The notes below the pieces were generated by a model, which saw only the letters and a program-made list of their open reading frames with translations, did no database searches and had not been told where the DNA came from. Made by a program: the position numbers and the translations under genes. This document shows, in pieces, positions 1 to 14,323 of a stretch of 64,000 nt of DNA. The DNA comes from Echinometra lucunter (taxonomy: Eukaryota; Echinodermata; Echinoidea; Camarodonta; Echinometridae). The stretch spans positions 1,272,593 to 1,336,592 of the forward strand of contig CM057165.1 of NCBI GenBank assembly GCA_029962745.1. The letters run 5' to 3'. Position 1 is the stretch's first letter, and the number at the start of each line of letters is the position of its first letter.

Positions 1-2395
1 TGACGTCTGATAGAATACCTCGGATTTACAAGAATATATCAACATGCGTATAAATATCCGCAGCCAATTCAGGTATAAATAATTTCTAAACAAAATTATG
101 TTTCGAAAGTCGAAACATGATGCATGAAAAGAGAACAAAAAAATCACCGAAGTTTGTTTGTTTTTCAATTACTTTATTTTTCCTACATTCACGAGATTTT
201 TGTCTGTACATGAATACATCTAGATGGACAAAACTGAGTCTAAATTATTGGCACCCTCTTTATACTAGCACATTTAAATGAGCGATTAGTACTTATTAGT
301 TCACAGATATTACACGTACATTCAGTTTACACAACAAAAGTGCCTCTGCAGAATGTCAAAGTTATATACATGTTACTAACTCATGCTGATCTGATATCGA
401 AGGAAACACCAAAATATGCACATCTGTAAGAAAGTTTCTTGCCATACAGTGTAGAAAATCATGAATTTAACATTAATCATAACAAAATCATGAAAACAAG
501 AAGGGACGGATACAACTTTTCATGTGAATGCTTTGTGAGTTCTATTTCTTTGTATTTCATGTTACGCCCGGTTATATTGTAATGCTATTTACTTTTTTTT
601 TGATATTCTGTCTTTTATCTGTCCTGTCTGTATATATGTGTATCATGAAGATAGAAATAAATGAATTGAATATCTAATTCTTAAATTTCAAAAGCATGAT
701 GGCGTACATGGAGTTACTGTAGAGTAACACATTTCCACAGAATACGCATCAAAATACTGAACACTTAATACAGACCACATAGTGTTACCGGATGTGCACG
801 TATAGGCTATAGCACGAAGGGCTATGTGAAAAAAAAAAATCAACAAGATGTTAATTAAAATATACATCGATCGGTATAGCAACAATATTCAGATTGTGAA
901 GTATAAAAAAATGAATACTGGCAGTCATCACATCATTCTACGAAATTATCTCAATCTGTATGCTATCTGATATTTTCGAATAGGTACAAATTGCACGAAA
1001 AAGTTATAATGCCTACTGCGGAGTTGGAAAAAGAGAAAGAAATAAGACAAATCAATAATGTTTGCAACAACATATCTTTTCAGCCATAACTTAACATGTA
1101 GTACCCTATTCGTCTCTGCATAATCATGATCTATATTCATATTTAAAAAAAAAAACAGATAGTCTTTTCGTATCTCTTTTCGTTACTTGCTTTTAATGTT
1201 CCTGTTTTCAATCCGAGGACCGAGATGTAAAACAGCATGTCACTGGTCTTGTTATCCTGACGAAATATGTTTGAATGAATGAATAAATATATGTTCGAAT
1301 AATAAATCGGCATCAATGTTAGTCAACGAATGGTGTCATTTGAGAACAGCGTCAAAAGTAAATCGAGCAACATATTTCATCACCTCCTGTTATCTCTATA
1401 CCTCTCGCAAAATCTACGCATAACTTTCGTCAGATAATTTTAATCAATGAATAATTATCATGATTATGCGCCCATGTATACGATTAACACAATATGTCCC
1501 CTGTAACGGATCTATACAAAATTAATAATGAAAATAATGTAATTGAATTACAAATGAAGAAATAAAAACAAGAACCATGATATAAGATTTAGTTCAAAAT
1601 AAGAGCATCAAGCAACTTCATTCTGACTTGTCTATCTCCCTGTTAGAATCCTTCTGATTTCTGTCCGTTCACTGCGAATTTACGATCAAGAATCGTTCTG
1701 ATTTCTGTCCTTTCACTGCAAATTTACGATCACCCCTAAGTGTACATGACATTACACGAAATATACAGCTTCTAGCAGAGACAAATACTTGGATGTCCAA
1801 AAGAGGGGGCTTAGCCTTGAATTGCAGAAGAAAAATCAGTTTGCTGTTTAATATTGCAAATATGTGACCTTTGCACAAAAAGAAAATATTACCTCTGTCC
1901 ACGATATACTGTTATGGCGAATACAAAATGATAGAAATCCACCTTGAACAGGGGAGGAACGTTCGTGATGAGCGCATTACAAAGACCAATTCAGAAACTT
2001 CAGAGTCGTCTCTCGAGGGTGGGCGGAATATTCCTGAAATCCTTGGCAGCCCCGTATTTTTTTCATACTTTATCTTCAAACACGGGGGCGTACCACGTTT
2101 TCCCTTTTGGATACGCCATGCAACATTTATACGGATCTATAAACTATGATCAGGGATGATAAAGGAATCCCGAGCCTGAAGTCTGTAGCTGCTTGTTAAT
2201 CTGATCGGGGTTTACATCCATCTGACAGCCCTATGTCATAAGATTTTTTTCCTGGGCTTTCAAAAAGGGGCGTACCCCTGGTTACATTTTTGGCTGGATA
2301 CGCCAAGGTTATACTGATCAATAAAGGAATCCTGAGCCTGATAGGAAAGTCTGTAGCTGCATGTTGATCTGATCGGGGTTGATATCCACCCCTAC
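1..2395. other. Non-coding sequence, probably AK5 intron
   Basis: No conserved coding exon is seen here. It lies downstream of AK5 exon 2 on the minus strand, so it is probably intron. A 40-bp-scale tandem duplication is visible at about 1651-1731, where a block containing ctgatttctgtcc occurs twice. A second, imperfect duplication (about 2080-2245 versus 2262-2420) includes the 3' end of AK5 exon 2 and the intron beside it. A short LINE-like 3' end (AT-rich, ending in aataaatgaattgaat) lies near 545-675. Confidence 0.5.
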
Positions 2396-5300
2396 CCCGG
2401 GCATGCTACCCCCATCAGGCCCATGTTCTATGAAAGTGTTCCATCGCACGGAGAAAATGGCGAGAGGGTCTTCATGGAGTTTCGTGAGACAGGCAATCAG
2501 GTAACCGATATGGTCATCGGGCTTGTGGAATAGGATGCCGGCCATCAAACTCTGAATGAAGATAAAGGGTGGGTGGAGATGAGAGGGAAAAAAAGAAGAA
2601 AAATTAAGTAATCATTTTGTTAACATCATCACAGAGTGTGTTCAACATAGGCCTGCATGCGTATTCCTACCTGGTTGAATCATAAGCTTATAAAAAGAAA
2701 AAAAATAAAACCAATTAATCAACTAATCAATCAACCAACAAATAAATAAACCAATACAACAAACCGCGCATGGGTCGATTTGTTTCTTTTGGCGCTGCCA
2801 ATTTAATATACATCCCAATCCCCTCTCTCTCTCCTCCTCCACCTCCATTTCTTAAGAATATTTATATATTTTACTATTTTTAGCTCGCTACTGTCAGCGC
2901 ACTCTCAAAGGGTGATGCATAATTCAAATGGAAAATCATAATCAACGTCGAATAAAACGCGTGAGATTCCCTCTGAAGCCTCATTTACCCTTTGCATAAT
3001 GATACATGACTGATGACTGTAGTCAATGTATGACAACTCACACGAAAGGCCGAAGTTGGACGATATGCTACCATGTTTACGTGCATTTGAAGTGAGCATA
3101 ATTGTCTCCCTTGGTTCAAATCCTCCTAGTCTGCTTATACATGCTAATAGGGCAGCGCTACAGGGGGCAAGGGTGCGGCCGCCCCCCCCCCCCCCCCCCC
3201 CCGTGATTTTTAAATTGATCAAAATAAGAGGGAAAAGAAGAAAGAAAGACAAACAGACAGACAGACAGACAGAAGGATATGGGGAAGAGAGGACAGAGTC
3301 ATGCCCTATTTGTTCATTTGAAATGTAAATAAACTCACCTGTGGGCCAAGGTTAAAAACAAGAAAAATAATTGTACCCCCTATCAGAATACCCTGGTGCC
3401 GCCCCTGCATGATAATAATAAATCTATCTAAATAGGAAATTTCTCAGCATCTTCGAAACTACGAACCATAATTGCCTTGAAGATAACACAAAATTAATGA
3501 TAGACTTATTATAGCGGCATTTCTGTGGAGTCAAATTTGACTCGGAATGGAGTCGGCTGGGAGTTAACTCTTTGGGGAGATAGAGTGACTAGATTTCCGA
3601 TTAATTTGACTCGGAATGGAGTAACTGACTCAAATTTAGTCAATTCCCAGCTGACGCCATTCCGAGTCAAATTTGACTCCAAGGAAATTAGAGTGTACCA
3701 GCATATATAAGCACAGCAATATTGCCATAATTGTCCAGAGTATATCTAGCAGAAGTAGAAGACAGTATATTAATTGTGATAACAACAGGAGGCTTTGCGC
3801 AGGATCCACACAACTCGTTTCCATGACAACGAGGCACTTCATCCCTGGCAGGATTCATGAATAATGCACAGTTCATTGTCCTGCATAAGTTGGCCGTATA
3901 ATGGGGAAATCTATCAAGGCACACTGGTATGGTACACAAAAAAGAAGAAAGTCGGATGGGCAAGAGAGAACGGGTGAATAATTAGAAGGCTATAATGATT
4001 AAGGTGATGCATCACAGTTAGCCTTCAATCTTACAGACATTTTGTGGGATTCACTTTTCTCTCTAATGCACAAGAGTTGAAATTCATTCATTCAGGAGTC
4101 ATATAGGAATAACAGCACTTTGAGAGGAAAGCAACGCTCAAAATTTTAGAATTCACTTTCAAAGGAGTAAATTGAAAATATACTAAATAGATTCACCTCC
4201 TAAATACAGTGATCCCTATGGCATATGACTTTTTTTAAAGAGCCGATTTCCACTCCTCGAAGATAAAATTAAATTTTGTTGTTGGTGGTTTGAAGTTTAA
4301 TTTTACGACGCTTGTCTACTGAACTATACATAGTGTAGAGTTCAGTGCATGGCGCCTGTCACTCACTTTAACCCATTCGTGACAGAGGTCCACATTTTGT
4401 GGTTTGACCTAATAACTTTTGATGCAGAGCCCTAAAAATTATACCAAATACATGAGCAGAAAGAGTAAAAATTCTACACAAACTGTGCCCATTTTGGTTG
4501 CGTCAATATTCGGTGTTTGATGCTGAAAATTTTTAAAAGGAAAATAAGCATTAAAGTCCTTAAATTGGCAATGTGATAGAGAGTTTAAAATCAACATTTT
4601 CCCCTGCAAACTGGCAACTTTTTGACTTCTCATCATAATTTCTGTCAATTTATATTCATTTCAGATACATGACATTTTATAAGAAAAAATGTAGCAATAA
4701 AATAAAAATGTTGGAGTTGCCAATTTGAAGAATAAAAGCTGATCAAATTAGGCTTTAAATAATTCCTGTCACGAATGGGTTAAAATGTAGATAAAAACAG
4801 CCTTTTCAAATGCATGCTTGTGTTATTATAATATCACTCATAAAATTTGATAATCATACTTGAGTTGCACGATGCATCCGTTTCGGTGGGTTCTTTTTTC
4901 TTTTTCTTTTCTTTTTTTCCTTGTCTACAGATTACCAGTACATGCATTTACGTTAAGCATTGGTCATGCCTTAAGTAGTTTGGCAAATATTACAGCATGT
5001 CAAAGTGCAGACGATCACGTCTTTTTCTTATCTGCCGTTTTATGATGTACAGTCTGTTCAGACTCTAGAGTGCAATTAGACGTATTTGTTCTAGTGTCTA
5101 TCATGTTTTGATTTCTTAATTCCTTCGCTACTATACTCTTTCTAGTTTCATACTTTAATTCATTGTCAGCTAATTCAATAAAGGACCACAGTGTTCCAGT
5201 TTTCACAGACTTTTGTTTTTCCAACAGTAAAAGCCTTTGGAGATAGGCCGCAACACTGACTGATTTAATAGTTTAAAAAGTACAATAACTAATGAAAAGT

Positions 5301-5871
5301 TCTCTCAATAAAGGAGGAAGACTACGTTTCGTATAGAATTCCTCAGAATCATATTATGAAAGATACATTTTTTCAAAGTCTTAAAATATTATTCTTATAT
5401 ACTTTAACCATTATGATTTTCAAAAAGTTGGATTTGTACAAAGATAAACTACTATAATGTTCCCTCAAATGGATCTTTTATAAAGATACTCCTCACCTGA
5501 TTTACAAAGTAAAGTTCCGAACCATACCCTTTTCACAATGATTTACAAGTATAAACTGATATTTCAACGCAAGCCCATTTGATGCATGCTTATGATTTCA
5601 TGATTTCAATGCCATGATGTGACTTAACGTCATACACGTTAAGACATGCGACGAGCCAATACTTTCTTGTCATGGCTAAGGGAAGCCAGGTTGTTGATAG
5701 CAAAATATCTAGCAAACAATGATACACTTTACCTGCACGCAACCGTGTCAAACGAGAATGACAGATACTGATACTAAAGCGAAAAGATATACTTGCGTTG
5801 TAACTTACCTGAAAAAGCTCTCGTATTCTCCTCCTTTTCAGATACTTTTCCGAGTCTTCCTTCTCTCCCAT
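2396..5871 (-). CDS. AK5: Adenylate kinase isoenzyme 5-like, first two coding exons (partial)
   Basis: Two minus-strand exons are visible. Exon 1 (5871-5809) encodes 21 residues from MGEKEDSEKYLKRRRIRELF and ends at a clean GTAAGT donor. Exon 2 begins at 2551 after an AG acceptor in the same phase and continues with SLMAGILFHKPDDHIGYL and VRWNTFIEHG. Together they form a Dpy-30/RIIa-like docking module and match the N-terminus of vertebrate AK5 as remembered: the spacing YLxRRxI..LF.SL..G....KP.D...YL..CL.K and a VRW(N/D)TF(I/V) motif. AK5 is a cytosolic nucleoside-monophosphate kinase with two kinase domains; those domains would lie to the left, outside the window. The 3' limit of exon 2 is uncertain. 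A donor at 2395/2394 keeps phase 0, but the frame stays open to 2318. The alternative is another Dpy-30-motif protein. Confidence 0.7.
3181..3202. repeat. Poly(C) tract
   Basis: An uninterrupted C run of about 22 bases lies in AK5 intron 1. Others with at least about 9 C or G in a row lie near 8323, 8392, 8777, 9010, 9187, 11323, 27468, 27991, 28189, 39477, 39611, 40957, 42141, 43040, 45545, 48359, 50041 and 52065. They are non-coding. Confidence 0.9.
3527..3680. mobile_element. MITE-like foldback element in AK5 intron 1
   Basis: The two ends are near-perfect inverted repeats of about 43 bp. The left end starts ggagtcaaatttgactcgga, and the right end is its reverse complement with a few mismatches. 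The outer 16 bases are themselves palindromic. No coding capacity is seen. The length (154 bp) and structure fit a non-autonomous DNA transposon. The family is not recognised. Confidence 0.65.
4372..4779. mobile_element. piggyBac-like MITE, copy 1
   Basis: The element is 408 bp, begins CCCATTCGTGACAG and ends in the exact reverse complement CTGTCACGAATGGG. It is flanked on both sides by TTAA (4368-4371 and 4780-4783). Terminal CCC/GGG with TTAA target duplications is the signature of piggyBac-superfamily insertions. A second copy lies in inverted orientation at 20735-21141. There is no ORF, so it is non-autonomous. It sits in AK5 intron 1. Confidence 0.8.
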
Positions 5872-6188
5872 TATGAAGCCCGTTCTGAAGTCGACAGTAC
5901 TTCTTCAGATCTCTAGAATTCAATGGCAAGTTTACAGCAAAATGAAATAATTGGTGAAGAACTGGTCGTAATTGTCACTTTGGAGTGATATGTTTCAGGT
6001 AACCAACTGGAGATCCAAAGTAAATATGACACAGAATGAACACAACACCACCGGGCACCGGCGGTCGATCGGTGTTTCCTTTTGTTGTATTTTGTTCGGA
6101 GGCGTGGTGGATTTTTATGTGTTAGCCAATCACTGGATGGGCACCTCGAGATCACGTGATCATTTTACAGGTGTCGTCACTTGGCAAA
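5872..6188. promoter_or_regulatory. Shared divergent promoter of AK5-like and PIGK
   Basis: Only 317 bp separate the minus-strand AK5-like ATG and the plus-strand PIGK ATG, so both promoters and both 5' leaders must lie here. Visible candidate sites are a CCAAT box (6126-6130), a palindromic E-box CACGTG inside GATCACGTGATC (6153-6158) and a GC-rich stretch near 6050-6115. No TATA box is obvious, as is usual for bidirectional housekeeping promoters. The assignment rests on gene geometry; no transcription start can be read from the sequence. Confidence 0.6.
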
Positions 6189-7664
6189 ATGGCGACTTAC
6201 ATGGCAAATATTTTCGTGTGTTTGAGTCTAGTTTTCCTGCTAAACGTACACCAAATCTCTTCTAATACAGTAGAGGTAAGCACTGTTTATGCATATTCTG
6301 TGTGTCTCCTATTCAGTCACCACATTCGAACTAATTAGACGTCTCTTAATTGCTGCCAGTACAAAGAAAAATCGAACGGACTTTTTATTTAAGCTAGCGC
6401 GAGTGAGCTTCCCCCAACTCGAGCACGTTTTTGAGCCGCTGGGCTCGCGATATATTCACGCTGTCTCCCGCTATAAAATCGGGCTTTCCAAAGGCAAAGT
6501 GCTGCACGCTGCGACTGCGTAAATGAGGTGTTTGGCGTGTCGGGTATGTGCCTGTGGCTCTGTATGATGCACGCACATTCAAACATGAAGACCTAGTGTG
6601 TATTTAATTTTTTTTTTTTTAAAGGAGCTGCATGTTTTCATTGTTCTCGGCAGTACATAACACCCAGTCTAGTCTTTGTGTGCAGGATTTCAGACAAAGT
6701 AGAACCATGTGTGAAATTGCCCCAACATGTGTGGCGACAAGGGTATAAAAAAAGAAATTGAGTATACATTCCTAACAGAAATAAATGCCAGAGATTTTTG
6801 GCAATATATTTCAACTACACATGTAAGCCCTGGCTTTGGCCAACATTTTTCAGAAAAACAATCGGGTTCATCGCCATGCTACACGAAACGCTTCTGCATT
6901 TCACTTACCCAAAGTAAGGACAAAGTTTCGTTTTAATACATTGGTTTGTACTGGACCCAGGTTCTGGAACTCTCTTGATTCTAGCGTTAGGCAATCTGTG
7001 AGCCTCTCTTCATTCAAGCGTACACTTAAGGCTGTCAAGGCGCAGGCTAAGGCTTAAGATTGTCAACCTTTTGTTTTTCATTTTCCATGTGTTTCTGTAC
7101 TTGTCCTGTGATGTACCTATTGTCGACGTGCTGTTCTCCTATTTTTATCTTTTCTCATATTTTCTCTCTTCTCGCCCGTCTTGTTATTCATAAATCTATA
7201 GTCCCCCCTCCTCTTTTGTATATAACCTGTGTGTTATTTTCTCTCCATCCCTTAATTTCCCTTTCATATTGTATTCTTAGGTAGTTACAGTATTATAATT
7301 TCATATCATTAATAACACCGCTATGTACAAGCTAAGTTATATGTTGGTTCAGAGGGGACCTTACACCTTACAAGCTCTGCTTTTACCAAGGTCTCCTCAT
7401 CTTTCTTTTAATCCACTTCATTATACTGTTGTTGTGGTTTTGTTTGCATTGTAATATATAACATTGATTGTATGCAAAGTTATATGTAACATATGGAAAG
7501 AAAGATGAATAAATATCTATCTATCTATTTGTCCAGAGACAGACCAGTGTACTCCCCATTAAATAGCTACAATACTCTTAAACTCAGTTGGTAATACATG
7601 TAGGTTGAAGGCTGAAAGAAGCTGTAAAATTTTATGAGTAGGATTTTCCCTCGTGGTCATACAG

Positions 7665-7700
<36 letters not shown>

Positions 7701-10700
7701 GTGAGAGAGGAAAAGAGAGTGAAAGAGGGAGAGAATGTGATGTGGTCACTTGATGTGGTCAGTGAACACATTGCTTACAAATTCTGAACAGGTACCACAT
7801 GTATCCATCCATATGGGTAAAAGTGTACATGGGTAGAAAAATATATGTTAATGTACAGGCTTATTTAATTTCCACTCTCCTGCTCTCCCATGTCTTGTAT
7901 AATATACTGATCTAGGGCTACAGAGCTAGTGGTTCAAGTATCTTCCCTTAGTATAAGTCCCCGCTTCGGGTCACGCTCCCACCCCGGGGTTCGCGCGTGC
8001 GGGAGGGGGAATCCCCCCCACTCACCCCCATCCTTGGGTGTGGCAGCACATGTCTTTTTTCTTTTAGTGGTTCAAGTATCTTCAAGAGAACTGTTTTATT
8101 TAACTGATTTCAATTTTCATTCAACTTAACTTTTCTATCAAACTTATGAATTGTACATGTAGGCCCCTAATGTTAAGTTTACTGCCTGGAAAAAAAATTG
8201 TATTTTGTACACCTGTATTCAGTTTTTATAAAAGCATTGTACTGTATTTTGAAGAATAATTTGGATTGTTTTGATTTAATCAGAATAAAGAAAAACATGA
8301 AAAAAATATTGATGGATTAAGAGGGGGGGGGGGTCATTGGGCTTATGCATTTAGTTTATGCCATCCTTTTGTTTATAAGGGATTTCATTTCCCCCCCCCC
8401 CCCCTCTTTTTTTTTGTTCCTCTGTGCTGAATGTGTAAATGACAAAAAAAATGAGGATTGCTATTTAAATTGATTTGTTTTGATTGATTTACATGTACTG
8501 ATGTATTTTTAATTGAAATCTCAAATAGAAATATATATATATTTTTTTTAAATGTAAGTCAGTAAGTGGTCTGAAATAAGAGTAATAAAATAACACATAG
8601 CACCTGATATGTCTCCAATGTTTCTAAGCAATAATTTGCAAAAGTATTGCAAGTGGTTGAATTGATTGTTGTGAATTTGTAATTATTCAGACTGATATTC
8701 ACTTCAACCTATTAAATGTAAGTGTACATGTACATGTAGTTTGAATGAAAATTTCAAAGAAAAAGGGTATTAGACCCCCCCCCCCCCCCCCCTGTGTACT
8801 ATCTTTTTGTCACACAGACAATGGCTGAATGGAGACAGATTTACAATTACAGTCTGTCTGTAAAAGGCTACATGTGATACAGAATACAGGCAGAATGGCA
8901 GATCCAAGAATTGTATCTAAAAGACGAAGGGACACCATATTCCCAAACTTTTCTGACAAATTCAAAGAAAAATAAAATGTCATCACTTGAGAAAGACACA
9001 GGCCAGCTTCCCCCCCCCCCCCCCCCCCCCCTCCAATCAGCAAGTGGTTTAAAGTCTTTAAAGGATTGTGAATTTTTTACCATTATTTTTAAAATCTAAA
9101 CTTCAAACCTAACCTAATACCAGGTAGACTTTACACTTATGTAATCAAGAAGGATCAGAGGGTGCATGATTTTTTTTTTTTTTTTTGGGGGGGGGGGGGG
9201 GAATTATGTGTCCCTTACATAGTTTGGAAATACATGTATGAAGTGACGTTTCTTCAGAGATTTTTTCTTTTCTTTTCTTGATGAGGTAGTAATAGACCTC
9301 CTGTGAGCTGAATCCTGCCCCGTTGCTTAGTGATATATATATATATATATATATCTTTTTTTTTTCAGAATTAAACTCATAACTGTCTAGTGTTTCTTTT
9401 TGTTTCTGTAGTCTGAGTGTTCAAACACAGATGTCTATTTTTCTTTTCTTTTTTTCCTTTCAATTTCAGAATGAAGCCAACAAGTTCTTCAGCAAAGGTC
9501 ATACTAATAATTGGGCTGTATTGGTAAGTAGTGAACTCTACAAGGAACTTGTTTTAGTTAGATATTTTATATAGACTTTTCCATTCATTTAAGAGGAGCA
9601 CAATCAACATCTACTGCTGGAAGAACCAAGACACCAAAACTCATCCAGATGGTGACATGGCTTGATGAGGGCATATTGTAAGTTTGGAGCCAGAAGGGCG
9701 TTAAATCCTATGCTTATGCTTAAAACATAGTTAATGCCCTTCTGGCTCTGGACAGACGATATTTTCATAGACATTTTGAATTCATTTAGTTGATGTGGAA
9801 TGCGAGTTGGATGCGAAGGTATTATGTAGTATACGTATAGTTAACAGAAAGGATGGGGGCTATCAGGGTGTAAATGGGGCATGAGATTAAAGTTTGAAAT
9901 TTTGTTTATTGAATTTGGTCAAATTCATACATTCTATAATATTTTCGCATCATGTATTTGTATTTTCTAGGTTTGCACATCTCGTTTCTGGTTCAACTAT
10001 CGCCATGTTGCCAACGCCTTGTCCATATATCACAGTGTGAAGCGTCTCGGTATCCCGGATAGTCAGATCATTCTTATGATAGCTGATGATATGGCTTGCA
10101 ATGCTCGAAATCCCAGACCAGGTACTGACATTAGTTTATATTGATTATAATGTTTTACAGGTACATATAATTTATTCATTTTATGAATAGTTCTTTATGC
10201 TGTACAATGTTATCATTTTTGCATGAGTATGCACCATCTCTCTTCAATGTTTATTTTGTAGATATTGCCCAATGCCATCCTTTTGCAGTCTTTTGATACA
10301 CTTAGATTTAGTGGGAAAGCATAATGTTGCACTTCATAATAAACACGGGCTATTCAGTCTGTGACAGCCACTCTTCTATCATGTGCAGGCGATTACAAAG
10401 AAAATGATTTTTAAATTCTTTACCCTGGAATATATAGAAAAACTCGTGGATTTCTAATTCTTTGTTTTTCTTTTAAAAATTCTGTTGATTACAGCTGCAG
10501 TATTCAACAATGCTAACCAGCACATTAATGTTTACGGTGATGACATTGAGGTGGACTATAGAGGTTATGAGGTATAGAGTTTTCTCTTTATTACCAAAGC
10601 TGTGCATGATACACATTTCAATTTTCTCATAACGAACTTGCTGTATTTGCAAGCTGGCCTTGAAAATAGGGAATGTTTTACTGTACTGTAGGTTTAATTA

Positions 10701-13700
10701 GCAAATTTCTGCAATATTTGATGCATGAGATTGAAAGCAACATTTAGAATATTGTATGGATTTTATTGAAAGAAGAAAGCAATATTATTTGCCGCAGATT
10801 TGGTTTCTATGATTCTCTATTGATCTGGATTGTGAATTATAAGTGAAAATTAAGAAAGCCAATACAAAGTTCTTAGTACTATATTTTACAAAATACATAC
10901 AAGGATGCTTCGGCACTATGAATCACATCTCAACTCTCTTTATGACTATTGTTTCTTTCCAAGTGCCCTTGCTTGACAAATGACCTTTGATGGGCATTTG
11001 CATGATATGCATTGCATTAATCTTCAAGTTGATATTTCATTTTAGGTAACAGTGGAGAATTTCATCCGTGTGCTGACTGGGCGCCTGCCTCCGAGTACTC
11101 CACGCTCGAAACGACTCTTGACGGATGATCGCAGCAACGTGCTGGTGTACATGACCGGACACGGCGGGGACGGCTTCCTGAAGTTTCAGGACGCAGAGGA
11201 GATTAGCAGCATCGAGCTTGCGGATGCCTTTCAGCAGATGTGGAAGAAAAGGAGGTAAGCTTCTCTCTCTCTCTATTACAGGTGTATCCTCTCTTATCTT
11301 GAGATTGTCATCCAAAATTTAAGACCCCCCCCCCCCCCCCCAACTATTCCCTTGAACTTTCTCCATATTAACCTTTTGAGCACCATCTCTAGCTTGGTAT
11401 TCAGTGTTTAAATTAAAAACAAAATTTAGTTCTGGTCACTGTCATAAAGGATATTTGAGTTTTCTCAAATCTCACCTTTTTTTCCCCCAAGCGGAAGTAT
11501 ACCATGCTGTAAAGCTTTTGGATCTGTAACTACAAAAAGTGATACTTTGCTTGCAGTTTAGTAATTATCAACCTTTTAATTTTTATTTCCTGTAGATATC
11601 ATGAACTGTTGTTCATTGTGGATACCTGTCAGGCTGTGTCCCTCTACAAATATTTCTACTCTCCAAACATCATTGGAATCGGTAGTAGTCAAGTTGGAGA
11701 AGATTCGTTGTCAGTAAGTACCAATACCAATCAGATGTTTCAACCATATGCAATATATTTTGAGCAGGTGCAGGGCTTATCCTTCCTGTGGGTATTTTTT
11801 ATCATTTGTTGAATAATGGAGCTTTGTAACTAAAATTCCTAAAATATTTACTTACTTTACTTTTACTTTATGCCTTCCACTCCAACGGTGGGTTGAGTGT
11901 TGGCATCCACTCCACGATCTTCCACCAAATATTCCGCCAAATCTTCCGCTCCCTTGCTAAGTAGGAAGCTTTACCCAAGGTATTTGCCCAAAATATTTAA
12001 GGGTAAAACAAAAAGATTAATTTAACATATAGTATCAGTTGACAACCTTCAGCATACAGGTTGCCTTTTCTTAGGATCCAGACCTTAAATATGAATATTT
12101 GAATATAATACAGATTTTTTTTTCCCGAAATCGGTTTACAACTCTTTAACACCCAACTGACTATATACCGGTATTGGTATATTTTGTTAATTTGTTACCA
12201 GTGACTAACCATTGTCTTGATTACTCTCTCTTTTATATCTTTCAGCATCATCATGACCCCACTATAGGAGTATATATCATTGATAGATACACATACTACG
12301 TTCTTGAGTTCTTGGAAAGAATGACACCATCAAGCCAGAAAACAATGGATGAATTCGTAAGAATGTTGTTTCTTATTTTTTTGATATTTATGTTGGACTG
12401 TAATTACTTTAAAAAATGTTAGAAATTAACTTTTCGTTTCAAACCACGATGTATTGCTGTATTGGTTTCATGTCGTAGTGATGGTGCATGGGTAAGTGAC
12501 CAGGAGCATCATATTCATTTAACCCCTGCTTTAGCAATTATTTCATGAAAAATTATAGCATGATCCCCTTGTTTATATAATTTATTATGCCTCCGCCCAC
12601 CATAGGTGGTTGCCGGAGGCATTATTTATTTATATATCAAGTCTTCTTTAAACAGGGAACCCCTTTCAATAATGAATATTCATCTTCCTGGGGAGCATTT
12701 CATGAAGAGTTTTGTCAGTGATTTTCACTGACAACTGTTACAAGCTACTGAAAATCCTCGCATCTGATTGCCTGAGAGCAAATCAGTCAGGTAAAATCGC
12801 CGACAAGACTCTTCATGAAACGCTCCCCTAGGGGCCCTGTGTTGGTTGTGAGCTTCTTAACCCATTTGATTTTAGCGTAACTTGCATTTTCTATACATCC
12901 AATCCTGAGTTATCTTGAGCATAGGATTCAGTGGGTTAAAAGTGTGGTCTGAAGGTATGAGTTCTGTGATATGTATTGTGGTGTTAACTGGAAGACTTTG
13001 AATATAAAGTCTTTCTGCAGATACTTATCACCCTTGTACTTTTCATGTCTTTGGTTCTGCTTAGTTTTTGTCATTACTTTTGCTTTCCCATGTCACAGTG
13101 TGTCCACAGAGAGTCTACAAGTCCCCTCCAGGGGTGGGAGACGACCTCTTAGATCCTTAGAAAATGTTAGTCACGGAATTCATCTTTGTGATTTAATAGT
13201 AGCAAGGGAACTCTATAATTATCTGCCTCATCTTACAATCATTTGTTGTGTTTGTGCAAAAAATGCCCGTAAATGTACTGTATGGTACCCCCAAAACCCT
13301 TAACAAATATGCACTTTAAAGCTCTTCTAATGAAAATCTAGTTGTAACACTGACAATCGTTTGCAGTTACTGTTACCTTTCTTCTGAATAGGTTAGAATG
13401 ATGAGGTGTTTTACAGCAAAATTTTCTTCTTTTTACGATTTATGAAGGGAACACCTTTGGCATCACATAAGGGCCTTTCTGCGCTGATACACTGTTATGG
13501 TCTTGCTTAGTTACAGATATGTTTATTTTGTCAATTTCATATGCTTTCCCATGACACAGTTTAAAGTGTGTCCACAGCGAGTCTGCAAGTCCACACCGGG
13601 GGTTAGAGCCGACCTTTTCCAGAGAGATCCCAAGAAAACCTTAGTTACAGACTTTTTCGGCAGTGTGCGTAATGTGGAAGTCTCCAATGCCCAGGTGAAC

Positions 13701-14042
13701 TTCTCCAGCACAATCTCCGATGATAACAATGATTCAGGCAGTGTAGGTGATAGGAGGAAATGCACCAGAGCAGTTTTGGATTATGTTTCTCAGTTTCCAG
13801 ATGATTCATTGTTAAAACCATCAAATAAAGTAAGCACAATATTTCTGATTTTTATTTTAAATGGGATATGCTGAATTCCTTTTCATGGCAACTGCAATAA
13901 AGGCTTTGGATAATTGTAGTCGGAGCTCTGTGTCTCTAGGAAGAAGCACTATACATATCCAGATTTTTTTGCTTTTGCTATTTTTATCATGATTTATCTT
14001 CCTTGCTTTGTATTACAAGATTTTATATTGACCATAAAGACA

Positions 14043-14102
<60 letters not shown>

Positions 14103-14119
14103 AAGTAGTAGTAGTAGTG

Positions 14120-14196
<77 letters not shown>

Positions 14197-14197
14197 G

Positions 14198-14255
<58 letters not shown>

Positions 14256-14278
14256 TAGTAGAAGTAGTAGTAGTAGTG

Positions 14279-14323
<45 letters not shown>

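Noticed and set aside
2905..3328. Overlapping ORFs on both strands around poly(C) at 3181
   Set aside because: They owe their length to the homopolymer (polyG or polyP) and show no conserved domain or splice context.
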